From Acanthacorydalis orientalis (Eukaryota; Arthropoda; Insecta; Megaloptera; Corydalidae), in assembly GCA_034766995.1 (NCBI GenBank), contig CM068315.1, positions 54,082,056 through 54,146,055 on the forward strand: a DNA stretch of 64,000 bases, given 5' to 3'. Below are positions 1 through 11,088 of the stretch, piece after piece (position 1 is the stretch's first letter; every line of letters begins with the position of its first letter). The notes beneath the pieces were generated by a model. It saw nothing but the letters and a program-made list of their open reading frames with translations, was not told the origin of the DNA and did not search any database. The position numbers and the translations under genes are program-made.

Positions 1-25
1 TAATATTATAAGAAGTGAAATAATA

Positions 26-1473
26 TTAGACTGGTGCAAAAATAATTGCAGTTTTCACGTATCGAGTGCATACATCAGTTAAAAATTATGTTAATATATT
101 TATATTAATTAATTTATATATTATTAATTTATTATTATGTATTTATGTAATATAATTATATTTATTTATATATTATTAATTTATATTAATTATTAATATA
201 TTTATATTATTAATTTATTTATAATAATTAATTAATATATTTATAATAATTTATATTAATATAATTATATTTATTAATCAGAATAGAGACGGTTTGTCTG
301 CACTTATTTCTCACGACGAGAAAAAAAGTTTGTTTTTTCCTACTAGATAGAATTATGGAATCCTAGAAGCTCTTTGAGCTGATGCTTGATCTTTGAAAAC
401 GTTCCCTCGTACGAAATTACTCAATTTTTTTTTTAACAAAAATTATACTCTGTCGGACATACAGATCCGGATAATAAGGTGGGGAGGTAAGGTTTCATAA
501 CCCAGTTCATTTAATTTTTTTATTCATTTTCGAGACGATTGTTCGGGCGTTTTCACGAAGAAGAATTGGTCCTCTTCGATTAACCAATGCTGGCCTTAAA
601 CGATGCAACTTCCCATCCATTTTTCAATTTCTTGACAATATTTTTCTGCTGTAATTCTTTCACCAGGATTTAAGAAGTTGTAGTGAATGATGCCACTTAT
701 CAACCACCAAACAGTGTGCATAATCTTTGTTTCATGAAGCTTCGGTTTAGGAAACGGTTTTGGGGATTCTCCTCGGTCTAGCCACTGTGATAAACGTTTC
801 AGATTGTTGTAGAGAATCCACTTTCCATCACATGTGACAATGCGATCAAGAAAAGATCATTTCTGTTACTCAAAAGATTTGCAGAGCATACTTCGTATCG
901 CCGAATTGCTTGATGTTCGTTTAGTTCACACGGCATCCATTTATTAAGATTTTTTGTTTTTCCAATTATGCTCAAATGTCGAACAACTGTTGAATGATCA
1001 ACATTGAGTTCCTCTGCCACTAATCGAGTTGTTTTACGTGGATCCGCTTCAATAATGGTTCTTAAATCATTATTGTCTATAGCTGAAGGACGGCCACGAC
1101 CCTCCTCATCATCAATGCTTTCGTTTACGACATTACGACATTTTTGGAACAAGTTTTGATCTGTGCGTTCACTAATTGACTCTTCACGAAAAACAAATTT
1201 GATATTTCGAACAGTTTCTATTGCTTTACGGCCCGATTTAAACTCATAAAATAAAATCGGGCGAATTTGCTTTCTTCCATGACTAATTTAAGAGGTTACA
1301 TCCAACAATTGTAAAGAATGAAAACAATAGACAAAAACTGAAATCAATAGTGCCAATTTCATTGTTTACAATGATGTATCATCACATTTCTATAACAAAA
1401 GATAACGGTAACTAGAAAAATCGGCGCCAAACTTTGAATGATAAAAACCGCAATTATTTTTGCACCGACCCAA
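26..1473 (-). mobile_element. mariner element, cecropia/Hsmar1-like, decayed (copy A1)
   Basis: Inverted terminal repeats are seen at both ends: CTGGTGCAAAAATAATTGCA near base 31 and its complement ending near 1470. TA dinucleotides flank both sides, as expected for a mariner target duplication. The minus strand between about 1270 and 490 reads as broken mariner transposase. The helix-turn-helix part (1152 down to about 800) contains EADPRKTTRLVAEELNVDHS, followed by a frame break near the block around the first catalytic Asp. The downstream third is also interrupted. An AT-rich stretch at about 85-270 makes the copy longer than the usual 1.3 kb. The family assignment comes from terminal-repeat and HTH similarity to known mariners. 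The element cannot encode an intact transposase. Confidence 0.9.
799..1152 (-). pseudogene. mariner transposase fragment (HTH region)
   Basis: This is the longest open piece inside mariner copy A1 (117 codons). It covers the second HTH of the mariner DNA-binding domain, with the RGRPS linker and the VAEELNVDHSTVVRHL recognition-helix region, and the start of the linker to the DDD catalytic domain. The reading frame changes near the end, so the last approximately 15 residues are out of the true frame. It is a decayed transposon gene and not a host gene. Confidence 0.85.
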
Positions 1474-1982
1474 TATTTATTTATATCAAGAGAGCTTCTT
1501 GTATTTTACAGCGACTTCTAGTACACCATTTCCGCTACTGTTTCGATTTCCTGTACTGACAGACATGTCAATTAATATGTTTTTCTTTTTTAATATCAAT
1601 TATTCCATATCGTCTCGTGTCCATTTAATTTTGTTGAACAGAAACGTTCTTGATATTTCGAATTCGTTCATTAAGGAACACTCCATTAAATTACGAGTAT
1701 AAACAAAAAGTATCATAATAAAAATTTTTTCTCTTCCCACTTGACGATAATCGTGATGTGTAATTCGCGGATGTACGAATAATTTTGTGCACTTCATTCT
1801 GGTCATTTGTTATTCAATTATTTTTTATGGCGGGTAATTTTTGAAATTTAAATAAGTTATGATAGTGTTTTCTAATATAGTCACAAAGTTAAAAAAGTAA
1901 AATAGAAATATTGTATTTTTTGTTTTGATTTATAAATAGAAATGCAAAATTAAAGTATACAGTTCATTATGTAAAATGATAC

Positions 1983-2034
<52 letters not shown>

Positions 2035-2605
2035 GTGTGTGTGTACCGACTTATGATTTAATAATGGTGGCGAAATAACATCACAATAATATTCATTGTT
2101 ATTCAAGTGTAATGAAATTTAATTAAATTTCACTCACAGTGAAGTGCAACTAACAAGTAGGGGAGATCGAGGTGGTTGGCGTGGTTGTTACTCTTCATTT
2201 TTTATTATCGTCGTAATCAATTTTTTCAAGGTAAATAACGCGCCACATGAAAGAGTAATCTTTCGACTACAATTCCTGAAATTCTTAAGAACGGCAATGA
2301 AAAATGTTAAATGTTACGGGTCTTTATATAAACCTCTGCATGCCCGCCAACCCGCCAGGTTGGCGGTGGTTACGGGGCAGATTGGCGGTATATTTGGATC
2401 AAGTTGATGGACCGTGATAAGAGACGGTGCGGCAGTTTGAGCGAACCTAAAATTGAAAAGCGTTTATTAAATATCAATGAAAATGTTTTTATAAAGTTAT
2501 TTCCGAGACTTTTTTTTACATGTTTCTTCCCAGTCTTCGGCATCTGGGCAGCACGTTTCTCGCTCGACTTCTGTTTTTCAGCTTCGATTGCTGCCATTGC
2601 ACGGG
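1474..2605. other. intergenic, no supported gene
   Basis: The stretch holds a (TA)n array at about 1981-2030 and a somewhat GC-richer block at 2140-2600. That block has short open frames on both strands, including a lysine-rich minus-strand frame at 2597-2370. None shows splice support or a recognisable domain. Confidence 0.5.
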
Positions 2606-2680
2606 GGTAGAGTGATAATTACCCATGTTTGACAAGAGGTAGCATCACTGATATCAATCTGCAATATCTTTTAACAGCTT
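2606..2680 (-). repeat. solitary end of the GGTAGAGTGATAA inverted-repeat element
   Basis: Bases 2606-2636 begin GGTAGAGTGATAATTACCC and end TTTGACAAG. They match the complement of the right end of the element at 54757-56121. Similarity continues inward for about 40 bases past the repeat (the ACTGATATCAA and CTGCAAT segments). No partner end was found nearby, so this is a truncated or solitary copy. Confidence 0.6.
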
Positions 2681-3656
2681 TATTATGTAAATGCACTTTA
2701 AAACGATATTAACATGAACACGATGAAAGGACACATTTTTGTATAAAAAAATAAGATTAGAATTCAGGAAACAAAAACCGCACCAATCTAACCATATGAT
2801 TAAAAGATTTGAAGATTGATTCTTTAGATATAAAATAAATGTAATGATATTCAGATATATTTGCAATTCGTATTCTAATATATATATTTCTACAAGATTT
2901 CTCTCTTATATATATTTTTTTTATATTAATGTAAACAGAGAAGTTAGTTGATATTTTTTAATAGGTGTGCTTTTTATATTTAATTCAAATCATAAAATTT
3001 TCATATGCTGTATTATTCGAATGATTTTTTTTTGGATGAAAAATGTAACGCTCGGTAAATAGTTAATCTCTTTAATGATAAATTGAAGTGGATAATTTAT
3101 CATTGAACGACATTTAAAATTATTTCATACTAAATTTTCAAAATAAGACTTTACAGTAAAAACTTTATCTTGAAAACATTTTATTACTGTTGAAAAATAA
3201 ATCATACGAGGCTGACAGCACAAATATTGTATTAATAAGTACATAAACGCGACTGAGTCATCTCTTACGAAAACATGTGTTTATTGTATACGAAAATATG
3301 TGATCCGAAGGTTACTGACTTCAGGTGATTAAATCAGTAGACGATCAAACTTTAAACAGAAATTGTACATGTGTATAATCTCCTCCACTATTCTTTTATC
3401 ATAAATATTAGTCATCCATGCTTCGAACGACACTGGTTTCGGACAACAGAGAAAATATTGATTGTGAAACGTAACACAGTATAATAAAATCATATATTTT
3501 TTTTAAAAAAAAAAATGATATAAATGGAATCGATGACCTATATAAATTATTAATGTAATCAAATTTATTGATCTGAAACTATCCGGATTTCAAGTGAATA
3601 TAAAAGATCGAATAAAAAAACGATGCACAGTGAAACAATATAATCAAGTAAAAATA

Positions 3657-4940
3657 TTACGTTGGTGCAAAAATAATTGCAATTTTTATCATTTTAAGTT
3701 CGGCGCCGATTTTTCTAATTACCGTTACCTTTTGTTATAGTCATGTGATACATAATTGTAAACAATGAAATTAGCACTATTGATGTCAGCTTATGCCTGT
3801 CGTTTTCATTCTTTAGTATTGTTGGGTATAACCTCTTAAATTGGTCATGGAAAAAAAGAAAATTCGCCCGATTTTGTTTTATGGGTTTAAATTGGGCGGT
3901 AAAGTATTAGAAACTGCTCGAAATATCAAATGTGTTCTTCGTGAAGAGTCAGTTAGTGAACGTGCAGATCAATACTGGTTCCAAAAATTCCGGAATGAAA
4001 ACGAAAGCATTGATGGTGATGATGAGGGTCGTGGACGTCTTTCAGTTATAGACAATAATGATTTAAGAACCATTATTGAAGCGGACCCACGTAAAACAAC
4101 TCGAGAGGCGGCAGCAGAATTCAATGTTGATCCTTTAACAGTTGTTCGACATTTGAGCCTAATTGGAAAAACAAAAAAGCTGGATAAATAGGTGACACAT
4201 AAACTAAACGAGTAAAAGTGATTCAAGTCTGCCCTGATCTTTTTTTGCTTAACAAAAATGATCACTTTCTTGATCGCATTGTCACATGTGATGAAAAGTG
4301 GATCCTCTACAACAATCGGAAACGTTCATCACAGTGGCTAGACCGAGGAGAAGCACCACAACAGATTCCTAAACCGAAGCTTCATAAAACAAAGATTATG
4401 GACACTGTTTGGTGGTTTTCAAGTGGCATCATTCATTTCAACTTCTTAAATCCTGGAGAAAGAATGACAGCAGAAAAATATTGTCAAGAAATTAAAAAAT
4501 GGATGAGAAGTTGCATCGTTTAAGGCCAGCATTAGTTAATCGAAGAAGACCAATTCTTCTTCATGAAAACGCCCGCACAAACGTCTCGAAAATGAATAAA
4601 AAAATTAAATGAACTGGGTTATGAAACCTTACCTCACCCACCTTATTCTCCGGACGTGTCTGTCCGACAGAATATCATTTTTTTTAAAAAAAAAATTGAG
4701 TAATTTCCTACGAGGGAAGGTTTTCAAAGATCAAGCATCAGCTCAAAGCGCTTTCGATGAATTCTTTAATTCCAGGACTTTATAATTCTATCCTGTAGGA
4801 ATAAACAAACTTGTTTCCCCTCAAGAGAAATGTGTGCTTGCCAATAATCTTTATTCTGATTAATAAATATGATTTTTGACTGATATATGCGTCTTTTTAC
4901 TCGACACGTAAACACCGCAATTATTTTTGCACCGACCGAA
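3657..4940 (+). mobile_element. mariner element, cecropia/Hsmar1-like, decayed (copy A2)
   Basis: This 1284-bp copy is near the standard mariner length. It starts TTACGTTGGTGCAAAAATAA and ends with the complementary repeat, and TA lies on both outer sides. The transposase begins at the ATG at 3847 (MEKKKIRP). It runs through the HTH domain to a stop after KTKKLDK at 4191. A second open piece at 4218-4523 carries the catalytic-core motif VTCDEKWILY and the QWLDRGEAP and NPGE motifs. The distal block with the DNARPH-like motif (read as HENARTN here) and the PPYSPD motif (near 4560-4660) is in shifted frames. Stops and frameshifts make it inactive. It is the same family as copies A1 and A3 but in the opposite orientation to A1. 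Confidence 0.93.
3847..4523 (+). pseudogene. mariner transposase pseudogene
   Basis: The piece 3847-4191 covers the N-terminal DNA-binding half (about 114 codons) with EADPRKTTREAAAEFNVD. The piece 4218-4523 covers the first part of the catalytic domain, including the first Asp in TCDEKW and the GIIHFNFLNPGE segment. A stop (TAG) and a frame change separate the two pieces, and the remaining catalytic residues lie downstream in broken frames. A complete family member has about 340-350 codons. The gene is non-functional. Confidence 0.88.
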
Positions 4941-5866
4941 TATATACGAATCAGATGTGAATTAATCGCATTTCGTGTACTATTTTAGAATAATTTATGA
5001 TCGTTCATGTTTCTCAATCTAAAATAAACAATTGTTAAACACAAACACATTTGCAGTAGTTTATAAGCTTCTTCACGAACCTTTAATATTTCTTTTCGAT
5101 TTTATAATTCTGTACGAGATTCTATGAGTTGTATTTCCACGAAATGCATTAACGAATGAATAATAAGCCTATTTTTAACTAAAATAATAAATAGATTTTT
5201 ATGTTTTCATTGAACTAAACATGTTTGAAGACATGATTTTCGGTAAAAAAAAAACTAGTACAAAATATGATTCATTAAGAAAATATATAACAACTTCTTA
5301 AAGCATTGAGGCGATCGTGATCGAGTGGCTGTGTGGCAATCGTGATTAGCGCTTCCAGCACGGTGCCTCTAAGACTCTCCGTACCGGTGCAGTAAACTCA
5401 GTTCACCGATAATATTTTCCATGAAAATCACTATTTATGATGGAATAGGACGATTTTTAATTATTTAAACATTAAAGTCAATCCTTACACTGGCCATTAG
5501 TATCAATATAATATCTGTATTAAGAGAAAATAAAGAAATATAATTAAAAATATCATGACAGATATTTGCAAATGGATACACTGTCAACTGAGCTTTACTG
5601 CATCGAAACGGGAGAGTTAGTGTCATGAATTCGGTTCTAAATTTATAACGTCGTTCATCATTTAACCACATAACGCTCTTTTGTTAGGCGACGACAAATA
5701 CATTGTAATTTTTGACCAAAAAAAAGGTAGAATATTCCATTTCTTTTAACCCACAACAATACAGAACGCTTTTGTACTTCAACTGGCCAGTAGTGATTAA
5801 TAAACACATCACTTGAAATCGTCATCATTGTATGAAGAATATGACAATGAAGAAGATAACCAGATA
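4941..5866. other. intergenic, no supported gene
   Basis: AT-rich sequence. A more GC-rich patch at about 5307-5400 (cgatcgtgatcgagtggctg onward) resembles a repeat or tRNA-derived fragment. I could not fold it into a tRNA, and no B-box was seen. Confidence 0.4.
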
Positions 5867-6423
5867 CATGTTGGTAGGAAAATAATTGCAGTTTTTGTTC
5901 TCTGAATTCTAGCCTTAATTTTTTTAAATGAAAGTATCATTTCATCGTGTTCATGTTGATATCATTTTAAAGTGGATTTTTCGGTCTGTATTTTGGTAAC
6001 ATCCACTTTGATTTTATTATCAATTTTGCTTCAAATTGGACTATTGAATTAAAGATGAAAAAGAAGCAAACAAGAGTATTTTTTTGTTCAAAACGGGTCG
6101 TAAAGCAGCAGAAACTGTTCGTTCACTATACAATGCTTATGGTGTGGGCACTGTACGGTGCATGATTGTTCCAAAATTTTCGTACTGGAGACGAGAGCCT
6201 TGAAGATGAAGAAGGGCGCGGACGTCCATCTTCAGTTCATAACGATCAACTGAAAGCGTTAGTTGAATCAGAACCATGCACAACAGTTCGAGAGCTTGCA
6301 CAAAAGCTAAGTGTTAGTCATCCAACAGTTCTGGACTACTTAAAACAGCCAGGAAATTCAAAAAAGAAAAAATGTATATGAATTTGAAGTTCATAAACCG
6401 CAATTATTTTTCTACCAACCTAA
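5867..6423 (+). mobile_element. internally deleted mariner, second family (copy B1)
   Basis: The ends read TTGGTAGGAAAATAATTGCA on the left and the complement of TTAGGTTGGTAGAAAAATAA on the right, with TA outside. This terminal repeat differs from family A (TTGGTGCAAAAATAA). Inside, the open frame 6166-6381 is a mariner HTH domain (DEEGRGRPSS, VRELAQKLSVSHPTVLDYLK). It runs straight into the 3' terminal region, so the whole catalytic domain is missing. At 557 bp this is a non-autonomous, internally deleted copy. Confidence 0.85.
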
Positions 6424-6531
6424 TACATTTCTTTTTCAATTTACCATGTTGTATGGTTACTACAAAGTGGGAATACCCCTTTTATTTGCACAATGAATTA
6501 TAAAATCGAAAAGTTGACAACAATATATTGA

Positions 6532-6705
6532 TACCAAATTATCCTTTTATAATTTTCCTAACGATTAATTTTGATTTGTTATCGTATTCTATAAATGTAA
6601 TAGACTTACATGCGTATTAAATTATTTAAAACAGATTTTTTTTATTATATCCTAAGGTATTTTAAGGTCGTATAATGTATTTGAATATTTTTTTAATTTA
6701 AATTT
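6532..6705. repeat. diverged direct repeat, unit 1
   Basis: This begins TACCAAATTATCC and continues through ATTTTCCTAACGATTA, ATCGTATTCTATA and CGTATAATGTATTT. The same order of blocks recurs at 7782-7950 in the same orientation, with small indels. The identity of the repeat is unknown. It lies in the upstream or first-intron region of the TNFAIP8-like gene. Confidence 0.6.
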
Positions 6706-6931
6706 ATTATATTATTTTATATATTTAAATACTATCTTGTGATGCAGATTAATTAACCTATTGAAATATTTGAAAGATGATTTATTAAAAATATAAAACT
6801 ACCATCAAAGAACAAAATATATGCAAATATAAAAAAGGATATATGTCTGTCTTTATTTTATACATCGATTTAATTTAATCAGAAGAACGAATATTATTTT
6901 CTTCATTAATCATTTTATTTTTTAATTTTAG

Positions 6932-7004
6932 GAACTCACTGGTTTGATTTTAATTTTCCATGTTTTTTTGATTATCGCACGTATATTTTCAATGCTGGAC
7001 ACAG
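6932..7004 (+). CDS. candidate alternative first coding exon of the TNFAIP8-like gene
   Basis: An acceptor-like TTTTAATTTTAG ends at 6931 and a good donor (ACAG|gtatgt) follows 7004. An ATG at 6992 gives M-L-D-T plus one base. Joined to the acceptor before 8410, it reads MLDTV and enters the ATG at 8412 in frame, extending the protein by five residues. The frame agreement and splice signals are visible in the sequence. Whether the exon is used is inference, and it could also be only 5' UTR. Confidence 0.35.
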
Positions 7005-7781
7005 GTATGTTTTTTTTTACTTTTAATTTAATATCTTTAAATATTTGTTCATTTTATTACATTACATTGTGTTTAATTAGACTTTCACTTGTCTAATATG
7101 TTAAGGTCATTATAATTGTATTTAATTGCTTTTTATTTATAGATTTAACTCGATACAATATTAGAAAGAAAATAAACTCTTTTATGTGTGTACTGATTTT
7201 TTAAATATTTTTTATTATCTAGAAAAACTTCACAAACATATTATTTATTAAAAACGCAATTCCTATTTTTACATGTCTCCCTTATTTTTTTAAAAAATCC
7301 CGTTACATTTAAATAATATTAAAGGGTTTTGTATTGGAAAATGAAATTATAATCAATATTTCTTTATTTCCGTTATAATTATATATATATATATTTGTAA
7401 GTCTACAGTCTATTCAAAAAATATGTGAATAAATGAAGGACATGTGATTATTTTATGAAAGAATCTCTGATAGAATCTTTGATAGACTTACTATATCTAG
7501 AATTTGAAATCTAAGATAAAACATGCAAAACATCTAGGACATTTTCAGTTTTAGAACAATTGTGATTGCATATATTGCAAAGTACAAAAAAATCAATATT
7601 TTTCATAAATGAACTTCGAACAAACGTATACAGTTAGTATCAAGCTCACCCACGTTTATTTTTTTCTATACGTTTTAATATTGATTTTCTGTGGCCCCGC
7701 AGAGGCAATTAATACGCCTTAGTTGTTAAGTTTAACAAATTTTGTGCTAAGCGAGCGAGCGAAAAAAGTACCTCATTCTTT

Positions 7782-7950
7782 TACCAAATTATCTCCTTTT
7801 TATTTTCCTAACGATTATTTTTTTTATTCGTAATCGTATTCTATACATATAATAAACACTTACATACGAATTAAATTATCCAAAAAAAAACATTTTTTTT
7901 ATTATATCCGTATTTTAAGCCCGTATAATGTATTTAAATATTTTTTTTTT
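7782..7950. repeat. diverged direct repeat, unit 2
   Basis: This is the second copy of the block at 6532-6705, with shared anchors such as TTTTCCTAACGATTA and CGTATAATGTATTT. Several small insertions lie in A/T homopolymers, so the duplication is old. Confidence 0.6.
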
Positions 7951-8184
7951 GATTTTAATGGATGTGCATAAATTATAAATAGTTGCATTGTTTTTTTTTT
8001 TGTAAAAAAAAGTACAAGTTTTTCCCTAATTATGTAAAATATTCAACTTTAATTTGTTTTGTATGCTTTAATGTTTAGTGTTCGTTATTTATATTTTTTT
8101 ATGTTGTTATCTAATATTTGCATACAGTAGTTAAATGTTTACATTTGTGGCGAATAGCAAATAAGACTAAATTTTATGAAATAT

Positions 8185-8227
<43 letters not shown>

Positions 8228-8411
8228 GAGTATTTAAAAAAAAATTTGGAAAAATACCCATACACAGTTTATCATCATACAGATATATTTTCTTAAAAGT
8301 TGATATAGTGTCAGTGTTTTAAAATACATTTATGATAAATCGTTACTATTTAATTTTATCATTTTTTTTTATAAATAATGTATTGTAATATCTCTATAAC
8401 AATTAACAGTT

Positions 8412-9114
8412 ATGAGTGAAGGAGCATTCAGAGCGAGGGACATTGGGCTTCGGGCTCAAAAGAAAATTCTCTCGCGTATGGCAGGCAAAAATATGGCAAG
8501 AGCTTTCATCGACGATAACACTGCATCTTTGCTGGATAATTTATACCGCCTCGCCAAACAATATGTGAGTCTTTTTAAAAGTTACTTTTGTTGATGCAAA
8601 AGTATAAAGGTTTAGTAGATTTTCATTATATATACATATATGTGTATATATATATATATAAACATAAGTTCATATAATTGTTATATTTGTATTTCAGTCA
8701 AACAATAAGAAAGAAGCAGAGAAACTGGTAAAAAATATCATTAAGGTTGTCATAAAGCTCGGGATTTTGCATCGAAACGATCAATTCTCGCAGGACGAGT
8801 TGAAGCAAGCCGAAAGGTTCAAAAACAAATTTCAAATAGCACAAATGGCTGTAATATCATTCTACGAAGTCGATTTTAGCTATGACCGGAATTATTTAAC
8901 AGCAGCACTAAATGATTCCCACAATTCACTACGCTACATTGTCTCACGGCATTTAACCGACAAGTCACTGGCAAGAATCGACAGTGTGTTTGCGTTTTTC
9001 AATAACAGCACGTTTCTGGATGCTGTCTTTAGTGCAGATTCAGAGTACAGAGAAACTCTCGGTCGTATTGTTGCAGATTTAAATAAGGCAATCGAGAATG
9101 GTGACTCGCTATGA
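8412..9114 (+). CDS. TNFAIP8: TNFAIP8-family (TIPE) protein
   Basis: Two coding exons are seen: 8412-8564 (donor gtgagt) and 8698-9114 (acceptor atttcag). They join in phase 0 to give 189 aa, close to the approximately 185-200 aa usual for the family. The protein starts MSEGAFRARDIGLRAQKKIL. It carries the family signatures FIDDNTASLLDNLYRLAK, NKKEAEKLVKNIIK, KLGILHRNDQF, and SFYEVDFSYDRN followed by SRHLTDKS. Family members are all-helical cytosolic proteins with a hydrophobic cavity that binds phosphoinositide-type lipids. They act in immune balance and cell death or autophagy; Drosophila has one homologue. A 5' exon at 6932-7004 could add five residues. No upstream coding partner is needed, because an acceptor (ttaacag) lies two bases before the ATG, implying a 5' UTR exon upstream. 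All family motifs are intact. Confidence 0.93.
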
Positions 9115-9967
9115 TGATTTCTTGTTTTTTTTTTACCAGATCAACTAATCATTATTTAACAAACGTTTTAAATGTGTTTTAACAGTGTGTTCATAAAAAT
9201 AAGTAGTGGAACTCATAAAATGTATCTAATACATTCACGCGTGTCTTAACCCTTTCTGGTAAAGTAATTTTTCAATGTTATCTTCATACTTTTAAATTTT
9301 ATACTATTAAAAATAATATTTTATTGAAAGACTATTAATTTTTAACAATGAAGTGTGCATCATTTAGTGTCAATGGGAAATATAAATAACCGGAGTTACA
9401 ATTGTAAGAAGAATGACAAAAAAAATCAATTATTATTTCAAATGAAATAAATTTACTCAATTGAATTTACTATTTTACTTAACAATCGTCAATCGAAACT
9501 TAATATACTTTCATAATTATCTCACGATTCAAACTTTTAATTCAAATAATACTCAACAATACTGTTAAGAATTAATTACATTGAAATTTTATTTTTATTA
9601 TTAATCTATGTTTAAAGTATAAATTTAAATTATAAACTAAATTTATTATTCTCGGATAATACCTAAACTAAAAATTAATTATCGTAGTTAATTTCATTTT
9701 TACTACTTATATTAATATCGTTGATGAAATTTGCATAACATTATCTCTGTCCAATGAAAATAAATTATTAATTTTAAGTATAAGATTGAGTATTTGAAAA
9801 TACGAACTTGGTTTTGACAGACTTGGAAGATGTGTGCCTGAAAGGGTTATTGAAAGAAGAGCTTGTATAATACTGATATTAAACTTCATATTTTCAATAT
9901 TAACATATGTACATTTTTTTGTTATTTGTAAAATTATTGTTACCAGCTTTATTAGTATATAATACAA

Positions 9968-10025
<58 letters not shown>

Positions 10026-10333
10026 AATTGCACTTTCAAAATCGTAGCACACACAATATTTCTAACTAAAGAAAATTAATGTATTTCCGTTTATTTTCGT
10101 GTGATATGTTAAAGTAAATAATGCGTTTAGGTACATAGGGCCATATCACACTGCCATAAGTACGAATTAATAATTATCATCTGTACTAATTAAGTGATAT
10201 AAATATAAGGTGTATTAAAAAATAAACCACTTCTATTGTTTCCATCATTATAAAAAGTACAACAGTCAATATTTACAGCTCAGATTATAAGCAGTTCAAA
10301 TGTAATGATTTCTGTACGTTAAGGTTTCCAATC

Positions 10334-10337
<4 letters not shown>

Positions 10338-10422
<85 letters not shown>

Positions 10423-10433
10423 ATATATATATA
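10338..10433. repeat. (TA)n microsatellite, about 96 bp
   Basis: The array is a pure AT dinucleotide run of roughly 76 bases, then a GTATGT interruption and a further AT run. Confidence 0.95.
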
Positions 10434-10810
10434 GTCTATAAAATATATTCGTTTATTATATGTTGGCAACCTTAAACTCACAATTACATAATAATTAGAA
10501 ATGCAGGCTTTCTGCATTGCTGTTGGATGAAAGATGTGGTGCATATTACAATTCAAGACTCATTTTAAATATCCATTAATAATTGAAAGGTATCTATTAA
10601 TATTTTTGTTAAATTCGTATAATTCATACTTTCACTGAATAGCATTTTATGAATTAAATTATCACACAGTGTAATCAAATTCTAATACAATTCTTATGTA
10701 CTGTCAAAAATTATCATTAACATTTAATAGGCCTTTTATTATTTCATTGCATTTTATTATTATATTATATGGTATTTAATAAGTATTCACTTATATGTAA
10801 TTGAATTACT

Positions 10811-10856
<46 letters not shown>

Positions 10857-11042
10857 ACACATATATATACACATACATATATATATACAATATTAAAATA
10901 TCACCAAAAATAATGATTTGACTTTAACAATTAGCTCACTAGGAGTGTCGAATATATAAAAAAATGGACCAAGTAAAATCATACTCGTTTACAGTAGTAA
11001 CATCTAATAATTAATAAAAATAATACAAGTGCTCGAAAATAG

Positions 11043-11088
<46 letters not shown>

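Noticed and set aside
1460..1702. 80-codon plus-strand frame at the mariner A1 edge
   Set aside because: It starts within the mariner terminal repeat and has no conserved content.
5290..5400. Possible tRNA or tRNA-derived SINE near the GTGATCGAGTGGC segment
   Set aside because: An A-box-like stretch is present, but there is no convincing B-box and no cloverleaf could be drawn by eye.
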